The translations under genes and the position numbers were made by a program. 64,000 nucleotides of DNA, taken from positions 4,007,501 through 4,071,500 of the forward strand of contig WPIO01000023.1 of NCBI GenBank assembly GCA_009760855.2, written 5' to 3'. This document shows positions 45,801 through 57,200 of this stretch, piece by piece; position 1 is the stretch's first letter; the number at the start of each line of letters is the position of its first letter. The notes beneath the pieces are model-generated. The model was not told the origin of the DNA. It ran no database searches and was given only the letters and a program-made list of their open reading frames with translations. The DNA comes from Cristatella mucedo (lineage: Eukaryota; Bryozoa; Phylactolaemata; Cristatellidae).

Positions 45801-48203
45801 AATGTATGAGGATTTACCAAGACTGTGTTGTCTATGCTCACCAGGATTATTGTCCATAATCCATGCCACTTTAAGGATGCATGGTTGTTTTTCGAAAGTC
45901 AAACAGCCAAAGCATAATGCAGTAAGTAACAGGAAAAAGTCGAGGTAAATCGACAGTATGTGTGCTTTGCAGCCAAATCCATTACTTTATTTCAAGACTA
46001 CGGTACTCTCGGTAGTGTAAGTAAGGTGAAGCTGTCGAATGCACAGCTGCCCTGTCCTAACTTTAGCATGCAAATATGAAAACACAACTGAAAAAGCCTC
46101 TGCTGGACTCATACCATCACTGGCAGTCACTTGGTCGTCCAAGCACAGAGAATCAGTCTTGCAAACAGGAACTGTTATCTCGGCAAAACTGTCAGGCAGC
46201 TCTGTCGTCGTCTCACACTCAAAGCACCTCCTTCTGATAACGCATTCGCCATGAAACAACCTAAAAGTTGACCAATATAACCGACACTGTATTAACAGCA
46301 AAATCATAAGAACTAGCCGCCGAGCTGGTTTGGTCCAGCGGTTAAGGTGCTCGCCCCGACCAAGGTCTGTCTGAGGTCGCAGGCTCGAGCCCCGAGGCAC
46401 AGGTGAAGAGCCTGAATAGAGATTAAGTTCTCTTGGGGCGCAAGACAAATGAATTATATATTACATATAGCTGCTAGAGCCAGGCTGCCGGTAGTTACGT
46501 TTCCTACCTGTAGCTTGTATCTGCTGCTCGGCATAATCTTTGCCTCTGCTTTAAGGAAAGGCTAGGCCACGGCTCCTTGCACAGCATGCTGCCGTACTCT
46601 TGAACACGACTGCCACAGCTTTCATTATCATCGATGCAAATGATTCTCCGCCGCTTGGAGCCGATGTCACCATCTTGGTCAGGCTTCAGGCCGGATAAAG
46701 CCCGGGGAGGACAGCAAAGATCTGTTTCAGCAGGTGAAAACAGTTGCTTTCTCTTTAAATCGGAAGAAATGCGAGGGTCGTCGCAGCGCAGCAGTCGTAC
46801 AATAGGCCATTTCTTCTTCGATAAGGACAAGACTGAAACGATATAGCCTTTTACACTCACTAGCAGTCACAGATGGTCTGTTAAGCATATTAATATCAAA
46901 CCTACAAGTCATTACAGCATATGTGAAGCTCTGCTACTCTTGATCAGCCACACAAAATAACGTCTGTCGGTACATAGTCACAACGTGAAGAAGAAACTAA
47001 AACACGGGTACCATTTGTTCCTGCTCATTTTTAATGGAACTGCTTTGCTTTGCACAATAACTCGGTAGTTTTCAAATCAAGTGTGTGGATCATGCACATG
47101 TACAAACACCACTATCTCCAAATGAAGTGAAGTAATTGTGTTGAAGAGTGAGAATAACTTGGATCACAACTTGGAATGACTGCTCGATAAGATAGTCCAA
47201 TGGAAGAGTTTGATTACACACAATCTCCAGCATGAGGTGGCCCCCACAGGTGTCACCGCTCACGTTTTCTCAATCAGTGCTTAATGCAATAGAAGAAGAT
47301 GGCAATACTTCAGGTAAAACTGAATGCATTGTATTGGAAAAGTTAACCTCACAGTAATTATATTGAGGAGCTGCATGTCCACACAGCATACTATGCTTTC
47401 AAAGTGTTACACAGAGATTGTTACAACATGCCGAGACGATTTCCATCTGAATTGAGATGACCATAAAAGCCAACTTAAGCCCAAGCATGAACTACAATCT
47501 TGGATTAAAATCCAAACGGCGGATTTTTTTCTGTGAGCCATTACACCAGCATTGGCTAAACATTGCGGTGCACCAAATTAGACGTGGTATTCAAAACATA
47601 GGCAGAGTGTATATGATACCTCGAGCCACGATGCTAGGAACAGTTGACAACAAGGATTCAGACAAATTATGACAGCCGAGACCCGAACTCAATCAAATCG
47701 GATAATGTTCTTTCCGTCATAAAAATAGAAACACATATTTTTGGCAATACATGTTTCTAAATGTCAGACTTTGCCGTCATAACAAAAGGATAAGGTGTAC
47801 TGTATAAGCTGTATAGCTGAATCCTGCTCTGTGTGCTTCTAGTCTTGAGCTGTGAATTTTGAGAAGGCTAACACCAAGAAGGGTCACACACAAATGTCGA
47901 AATGGATGTAACTGTGCAGATTATTTTTACCGTGGTCAAGCACATTGTTGAACAATGCACAGGGCTAGTAGTCCATTTAATACTTACAAATATCATGACC
48001 CCCAAGGTGCGTGGATTATTCGGGCCAGCACTACGTATGTTCATATACCCCACTAATTAAAGTGAGAAAGTCCATCCTTGCGTCACTCGGCAAAATGGTG
48101 CAGCATTGTCAGCTATGACTCAGTGAAGCAAGTCCACAGGCAGTGAGCTCTCGTGTATATACACGCACACGCGCAAGCACAAACACACACACAGGCACGC
48201 ACA

Positions 48204-48272
<69 letters not shown>

Positions 48273-51200
48273 ACAGGCACACACACACACACATTTATAT
48301 GTGTGTGTGTAGTAGTTCCGTCGCGAAAGACAATGCTATGCCATCTTGTCGCTTGCCGGAAGTTTGCCAGCTTGCCACGTGAAGCGAGTGCGCCATCTTT
48401 CGGTGTGACAGACTGTCTCACTTTAGTAGATATATATACATGGACAAGATAAATATTAAACACAATATTGTACACACACACACACACACACACACACATT
48501 CACACAGTGCTGGCCCAAAACATCCACGCATCGTAAGGATCAATATTTAACATTGGATATTTCAGTGTTTCGTGGACTGCTGGCAAACAAAATTTAACCG
48601 AAGAATAGGATTTGCATGAGTTGGAATTTTTGCAACACATCGTGCACGGTGCACCTCGGTTTTCTTATATTTTGATGCTGCAAAACAGGCAGTGACTCTA
48701 TTTCGCAGCATCTGAGGCAATTTCTGGCTTCCTATATAGCCACCATTCACGACAGATATTATTTTGCAGTACAATCAAAGCACTATACGAAGAAAGATTT
48801 ATCAAATGCATCAAGTATCCTCCTCTCTAAAAATCTATCTCACTAGTTTCGGTAATTTTTTCAGCTAAACCATAGGCTTGACATGATGCTAAAAGATGCA
48901 AGAAATTGATGACACGGTGGAAAGAAAAAACCATGCAACAGCATTTCTGATAAACCATGAATTGAAGAATTCTTTTAAATAATTTCTTAAGGCTTATCTC
49001 TCACTTTCCCAAATGCATGTACTAAATTAAAATACCTTTACAAAATGTCAATGAAAACTTTGGAATGCATGCAGATCGCCGTGGTTTGGCATGTCAGGTG
49101 TTTATTAAGGCTTCTGAAGAAGTGTTATCCTAACTGTTCCATAGTTCTTCTTTCATTAGGCCACATAGTTGGCTAGTTACTTGCTCTGACTGCACTATCG
49201 AATTCTTGCATAGTCTCAGACTAAATATAAATATAAATTATTTGTATAGCATCATAAGAGAACTTAATCTCTATTCAGGAGCTGTTAATATGACACGAGG
49301 CTTGAACCCAAGACCTCAGCCATCAAATACATTCAATTGACCTTGGTTGGGGCAAGCACCTTAACCACTGAGCCAAGCTAGCACGAAGACTAGATCTGCC
49401 CTACACCTGAAGATGTACAAAACCAGATGCCTCAAACCTTTAACAACCCGAGCTAGTTAGTGTCAGACACAGTCATGAGGATCCATTTTTCTAGAGGGGA
49501 AACCCGGCATATCCAAAAATTCTTACTTTGTTGTGTTCTGATTATGGTGCCAAAAACTATTCTACAAAAATGGCACCTGTTTCCGTACCCACCTGAAAGA
49601 GCCAAACAAGTTTATTTTGCAGGTTTTATACATCTAGTATGCCAACTAAGGTGGCAGCATGCAGGACTTGCTACATTTATTGCTTCCTTATATTAACCAT
49701 GGTAGAATGTTTGTACTTCATTTTCTAAAACCCTGAAGCACTTCAGATTTGAGTTGATCCAAGATGTTCGCAGATGTGCTACACCATTCCAACTATGGCC
49801 ACCGGCTCGACTATCGCTATAAGCAGTTTAAAAAAATCTACCCGGTAGTTTAAAAAAAAAACCTTAGCTGATCTGATTTTAACAGCCTCATTTGTATAGC
49901 AGCAAAAGAACCTTGACAGGTTTCACCACCACTCGAAGTTCGTAAGAAAGGATCCCCTACTGCAGGATTCGAACCCACGCCCTCGGTCGTAAAGATCGAG
50001 TTTGCTCTGCTAGGAGATATTTCGGGCATTATTATCGTGTCCCACACATCATGGTTGAGCGGAGTAGTACCTCCTGCCAAGCCACCAAAATTAGGAAGCT
50101 CATCTGGCCATCGGCAGCACAGTTATCCGGTTTCCAAGGAGGCATAAAAAACAAACCCATATCCGGGTTTCTTGGTTTCAGTGTTCATAAGTCCAACCAA
50201 GCATTAAGTTATGGACAAAAACACTTGCTTCTTGATAGCAAGTGAATGAAAACATGTTGTGTAGCCTTTACCATCAATTTATTGTAAGTAGTTATAACAG
50301 CTGGCGGCTGAGATGTGTCAACCATACTCACATGAGGTCAACTTCCACAAAACGTCTGGTCGCTGGAGCGAAGCTTCAACACACCGGTGCATAATAATAA
50401 TAATAATAATAATAATAATGCACTTGATAAAGCGCCCTCGGAGAACTCAATCTCTCTCTAGGCGCTTTACATTTGCTGCAAAGGGAAATGCAATTGAATG
50501 GTGAGTAATATCAGGCTTGATAAACAAACAAAATGAATAACATGGTTAGGGGTGACATGCACAGGGTCAGCATGCATCGATGTGAGTTCGGCTGTTGTTA
50601 ATGTCTGATTTCAAGTAAGTCTCTACACCATATTACTTATTACATTGTAAATATCTGCCGATACAATTTTGATGTTACTCAGTTTGCTATATTTGGCTTA
50701 GTCAACGGTTCCTAAGCAAACGGAACGGGTGTGCAATCACGTGACTACATCACCCTGTCCTGGAAGGCCATCCAGCACAACCTATTTTTGGCCAGGTTCG
50801 TCACTGACAATGCCTCGGGAATGATGAGCAAAGGTACCCGGATGTCTTCCAGACCTGTAGGGGCCTGCCCGTGCCATATTGATGCTTGATAAGCAAATCA
50901 GAACATACAGCCAGTTGCTCAGTTTTCTAACGGTACAAAGTGGTTTTGATGTCGCTGTACAGATATGGCAAAATTATTAAGACACATCTACATCTAAACT
51001 AAGGTAGCACAGAGGCAATGCCATGCTCAGGTCGCCCTTGACTAACTTCTACGAAGGATCTTTGTCTATTGTGCAATTGTCTATTGTCTAAATTTGTCCT
51101 ACAAGCCAGTCCTACAGATAAATTAGGCCTGACTGCTATGACCTGCAAGCTCATGCATTGAAGAGAATTTTGTCTCAGGCTAGCAAGTGCAAAAGCACGA

Positions 51201-54200
51201 AGGCAGGTGCTATATCAAATGCAAGATTCAGATTAAGTAACTTTGGCACCTGTGGCAAGTCACAAGCAGTAGCCATACCTTTTTCACTAGTACTGCACTT
51301 TGACACAGTAGTGATGCTACCACCGGTTATTGTACAATGCAACCTTGTTAACGACACTGAGAGTGGCTTCAATATCTTAAGATCCACGGCAGGGCTAATG
51401 TAGCACTGCCGTGGGTTGGTTAAGAGCTTTATATCGGCGTGCTGTTTTATCTTGACATCTGTGCATCCTTGGTTGGCCGTTAGCAAATCAGATGATACCA
51501 TGACGATCTCTGAGCTCCTTGTCGGCAAAAATTCAGTGGCTGATTCGTCACACGTTCCATTTCCACAGGCACTGTGGTGTGGTGTGCTGCAGCCTACATT
51601 ATGAACATACACAGTAGCAGAAGTAAAGGTAAGCAAAAGCGCAACACACTCTATAGAGGTATAGCTGAGGGTCACATGGAGCTGGTACATACCTCGGGCT
51701 TCATTTTCAAAAGAGGGTGTAGTAGATGGGTTTTGGCAACACTTTATCGTGATGTTTTCAGCAACTGAAGCACAAAACTGGAGGTTATTAGCCTGCACAG
51801 GTCATCCAACAAAAATGCTGAGCTGTCACAAAAAATGCCATTACCTTATCCATTACACCATTTTAAAGCAGCAGCAATTGTGCGATTTAAACAAATATGA
51901 TATACAAGCCTTCTCGGCCGCCGGGAGCTCACAGAGCAACCAAGTCTTGCCTGGCAGATGGAAGCTAATGTGTAAATAAGTAATACACAACTAGCACATC
52001 ACAACCAACTCGAACTACTGCAACTGTATAACAATTTTTTTAGGAGTGTTAACTAGTGCTACCAAACAATTTCATCAAATGTTACCAAAAGATTCAGCAA
52101 AACAAGCAGAGAGGCTATATGACTACACATTATATGTGCACACACAAACACACACACACACACACACACACAAAGAGAGGGAAGGAGAAAGAGAGCGAGA
52201 TTTTATGTAGCCTCTCAGCTTGTTTTGCTGAACCTTAAGGTAGTATTTGATACTATTCATCACACAGCCCTTTTTGAGGACCTTCCGCCTCTCCTGGGCA
52301 TCATTGGCACTGCACTGCAATGGATTATGTCCTATTTCAGCAGGATATTTCAGAGCGTTGATGTCAACAGGCAGCAGTCGTTCAAGGAGACTCTAAAGTA
52401 TTAGGATACCGAGAGATCTGTGTGAACGGTGGCAGACCCAGGTGGCAAGGGGGCAGTCGCCCCCTCCCAGTCAGGCAGCCGGGAACCACCTGGTACCAAC
52501 ATTTGTCACTCCCCACCCAGTACCACGGGGGAACAGCATAGAAAAAGCATATGCACGTGAGTTGTCCCAGTCTGGGACTTTGTGGAGGGCGGGCAGCAGC
52601 CGGTGGTCATGGAATGACAGCAGCAGTGGCCACTACCACCTTTATTCCTGTTGATACAAATACCAAGCCCTTTCCCACCTTGGCTGCTCTCTCCTAACCT
52701 TTTCAATATATAGGGGCAACCTATAGAGGCCCCTCGGCCTGTCAGTGCAATAAGGGTTTGTTGGAAAAGGATATCCAGCATTAACATCTCGCCGACAGCA
52801 GGCATGGTGTATTAATTATGCACATACACTGAAGCAACAATCGCCATTTGCATTGGGCGGATGCTTGGCATAGTCTAAAGGTTCTGACACCGTTCGTCAC
52901 ATCATCCACTGTCAGCCATGAACCAGTCGCCATCACCACCAATGCGACCACCAAAGAGACCGTTTGCTCACAGTGGAATTTTGCTGTCTCGAAATCCTCG
53001 ACTGAAGATGATGCTCTCGCTGCAAATATCGCACAGGCATACAATTCCTTGCAACACGATTCGTGACTGAGTTCCAGGGCCTGCCCTGCCACTGGACCGT
53101 GACAAGTAGGTAGGTCGATTCTCTCCACCTATGGCAACTTCCTTAGGCTCCTCGAGTTCTTGTGCAAGCCACACGCCGAGCTTGCAGCCATCACACTGGA
53201 GAAGGCACAACCCCACAGAACGCCACGACGACCAGACCCAACATTCAGAGAGACATCATCCGTGCATATGCTCACCACGTTCGTACATGCCTCGATGACG
53301 AGCAAGGCGACTCCTATTACTTCATTATGGTGGATAAGATGCACGATGACAGCTAGAAGAAGCAGCTGGCTCTCGTGAACCGCTTAGTTCACATCGAGAC
53401 CAGTAGGCTTCGCGAAAAAAAACTCGACCAGAAACACGTGATCAACAAACATTCGTGCTGACACTCGTGCATAGTCATCTTCGAAATTCAGATAAATCGC
53501 TGTTGTCTAAATTCCAAATAACGAGGACAAGGCTACGACTGTGCAGCCAATCTGAGTGGCTAGATTAACGATCTGCAAGCCTCGATCGAGTAACTGAATG
53601 ATATGGCATACTACGAGCACTGTTAGGAGCTCAAGCTTATGCTAGCATTCTTGCAAGCACAACGACAAACTGCTCAGTAAGCTAAATGAGATCGTACAAG
53701 ACGTGAGAGTAAAAAGCTGCAGCTAGAGGCAGGCCGGGAGCTGAGCAGGGACATTGCCATGGTGAGCACAGAAAATACACGGTGGTCGTCATTTTGGCGA
53801 GAGCTACATTGCTTAATCGACTTCTTTGCGACGACAGTTGAAGTCAGTGAACACGCCGATGAAAACGATAGTACGGCTGAGCACGGAATCAAGCTGATAT
53901 GCCTCTTCGACCACATGCATGCTCTCAATAAAAATTTCCTAAATCTCACACCTCATTGAGCATTTGCTAAGCATGATATAGAGTAGGTGTTGCAAAATTA
54001 TGATCAGGATTTAGTCACTGGCTTGAACTCGGGGTCAATAATGGAGATGAGAACGGCTGGTTATGGCAAGGGTGCAAAAGTTCTGCCAGCATCATGAGAT
54101 CGAGATGACCGATGTGACTGCCAGCAACATCCAAACCGGGTGGCCCTGCCGCATACGAAATAGCAACGAAAACTTCTTCCAAGTAGACTTTTCTAAAGCA

Positions 54201-57200
54201 ATTGATAATATATAAAGTACGACTTATACTTTTGGTTTGACAAGGAGTTCATGGCAATAATTTGCTTGGCTACTTGCACCTCCCTTCACCAACAGTTTTC
54301 TATATTCAATTTCAACAACTTTGTGAAGGTAGCAACCAAATTCTACAAGAGCGACTTTCCAGACATAGAGTGCATCCTATTTGAGACAGCAGCTTCAGAA
54401 CTTTCATAACGAAATAGATTCGGACTCGGCACTGAATACGGTCTGGACATTTCCCGATCATGCAGTCAAGCAGGAAGAGTCCAGTCGAGTCGAGACCGGC
54501 TATGACCTACTATACAAGCTGGAGCAACTTATTCTGACACTGCCAGTGTTAATAGCCAAAACCAAACGTGTGTTCAGTGCATTGAAACTTATCAACACAT
54601 GCCTTCGAATGACGATGGATGTTGAAAATCTAAACGGCACTGTGCTATTGTATGTTAAGGAAGAAACGGCAGCAATGGTGGCGAATGATGAGATCATCTC
54701 ATACTTTAAATCTCTCGAATGGTCAGCTGCCAGTCACGTGTCAAATGAAATACTTGCGATCTCTGACTGTGTTTATGATAATCGGCAAAGCTTGCACCAA
54801 CCTGAAAATCCTGGCTTTATCACTGTGCGTTTGGTCGACTTCTTTTCGAAATGTATTCCCTCTCTCTCCCCCCCCGATGTAATCGCCGAGCACATTCTAG
54901 GCTTCCATTTTAAGCAGATGACAGAGCTGTACTTATGCTTTCATCCCTCCCTGCCTGCCCACTCATCGAATTCACTACCATACAGCCCGAATTGCTCACA
55001 TTCGCACTTAGATGGCAGCAAACTTTTTCAAATTGAATGACGATAAAACCAACTTGCTAGTTATGAGCAAACCTAGAGCTATTAAGAAACTGGAAATCCT
55101 AATCTTCAAAATGGGCTCGGCCAGCTTAAATAATGTAGGTATGCACGCTATCTGGGTGACCTGTTCCAAATTGATCTTTCAACAGATGACCATTTCAGCT
55201 CCACAGTCAACCCTGCCTACTTTCAGGTAACTAACGCTTAAAACACCTGGGCTTGCTTAGAAAATGATTCCATATCCAATCGGGCTCGTTCATTTGTGAC
55301 ATATCTTGAATATAGTAACTCATTATTGGTATATCTTTCAGCCTGTAAAATATACCACTTAATACAGTTGAAAAGCTCTGCAGTTAGGCTTGTCTGTCGT
55401 GAACATCGCACTTACCAAATTATATCACTTCTAACCGACCAGCACAGGCTCCCGTCTAGTAGTGGATCGACTACCAAGTTTCTTCACCAACTTCTGGGTC
55501 CTTCATTTTCTGGCTCGGGCCTAACTATCCGAACTATTTCCCAATCAGGCTAAGCATTGCACCATGCTCAAGTCAATTAGCCGATTAGCTAAGCTAGTTT
55601 GGCCCAGCGGTTAAGGTGCTCGCCCCGACCGAGGTCGTGGGTTCGAGCCCTGTGGCATATGCGAAGCGCCCGGATAGAGATTATGTTCTCTTAGGGCGCC
55701 ATACAAATGAATTATATTTTATTTTTATATTGTTGTCCAAGTTTCTAACTAACTGCCAATCCTACTATGACCAAGACATTAGTTCATATGCTTCCAAAGC
55801 CTGGAACTCACACCCAACTGACGACACGACATCTCTTGACTTGACATTTAAAAAGAAGGTAAAAACACACACATTCCTCACAGCATTTGCTGGGTTCGTG
55901 ACTTGTCCATTGTGTGGTCATGCGTGTTAACACTGCATGTTATCACTAACCAGTTGATGATTCCTTTCTAGCGAAGGTAAAGGGCCAATAAATCAAGATT
56001 TAGTTCTATGAGAGTGCTATACAACTGGGGTCTTATTACTATCACATTACTAAAAACAGTAATCAACATAAAAACAAACTGAAGCTTGAACCGGGCTGGT
56101 ATCGAGTAATAAGCCAGCGACGATTCCCCTTACTTGGAAAATGCAGTCGTTCTAAATATACTAAAATTGCTTACACAAGAACGTTGAGATTAACAAGATC
56201 ACATCCAAACTTTCTTGCATCGATACCGAACCCATAAAACGACCAACAGCTGCTCAGAAAGAGATTCTCGGGTGCTCGAAATTAACACTCATAAACAAGA
56301 TCTAGACTGGAGGAGCTAAGCTATGCCCTTGAGAATCTGCCACGACTACCATAGAAATCCTAGCTTGAGAATCATGTATATTCTGTCACCGTATAGTCTA
56401 CCAGTGCAGCATTCCTGCATTGCAAACGACACCAACTCTCAAGAGCTCCTCCCCAACCTACTTGGTGTAAGAGCACACAATAAGTCGCTCTGCAATTACT
56501 CGGGTTACATGTTCTATGCTTACAACAGATATTTTATGCAACTAGAATGCCACAGATCTGGCAGATACCCAGGATTGCTAGCCAATCACACGCTCCACAA
56601 ATTTCCCCATGACTACAGGTGCTGCTGCGTCAGCATTACAGATGCAAGCACATGAATATCAGTCAGCTGATAGGGGAATCACCAGGCTTTAACTACGCGT
56701 ATGATTGACAATGCAACTGTCGGCTAACGTGTAGAGCTGCCACATCGGATACACATCTTCCATACCCATGGGAAGTATGATGCAATAGTGACCTAAGAGA
56801 TGATGCCGGATGAGTGGACAGCATTGCTATCAGGTTAAGTCTATCGTACTTGATCTGCAGAAGCCATTCCACTAAAGTTTTCAACAATTCACTTGCCTTA
56901 CTAAAGTGTTCACCATCAATAACGAAGCACATTGCTGCAAAATTGCATGCATGCACAGATCCAAGCACACCAGTGTAGGAGTACAGGCCCTCATACATCG
57001 GCACAGAACGAGATAGAATGTGAAAGATACGCTCATGGTCCTCTACAAGCAAAAGAATGAGCACAATCAACAACACTACAAGCCCTACCGTCCACGGCAT
57101 CGACTGGCCATTGACGTTGCACTTCACTAGCTGCTTCTTGAATGTAGGACTGGATACAGCGCAACAGCTCATGAGCATCGTGCTGGCCGTTTCCAGCAAA

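Larger units (their letters stand above)
52205..56035 (+). mobile_element. LINE-B copy split by a hAT element and a SINE-A
   Basis: The RT part at 52235-52415 reads FDTIHHTALFEDLPPLLGII and YFSRIFQSVDVN, reaching a GVPQGSVLG-like stretch. The RT resumes at about 54886 with LGFHFKQMTELYLCF (YADD box altered), then FFKLNDDKTNLLVMSKPRAI at 55017, the C-terminal domain to 55560, and after SINE-A the 3' UTR to 56035. It lies in a USP1-like intron, antisense. The 3' end is also part of the left arm of the large inverted repeat. Confidence 0.8.

Noticed and set aside
48109-48499. Long Cys/Val and His/Thr frames over the CA tract
   Set aside because: Microsatellite translation in a USP1-like intron.
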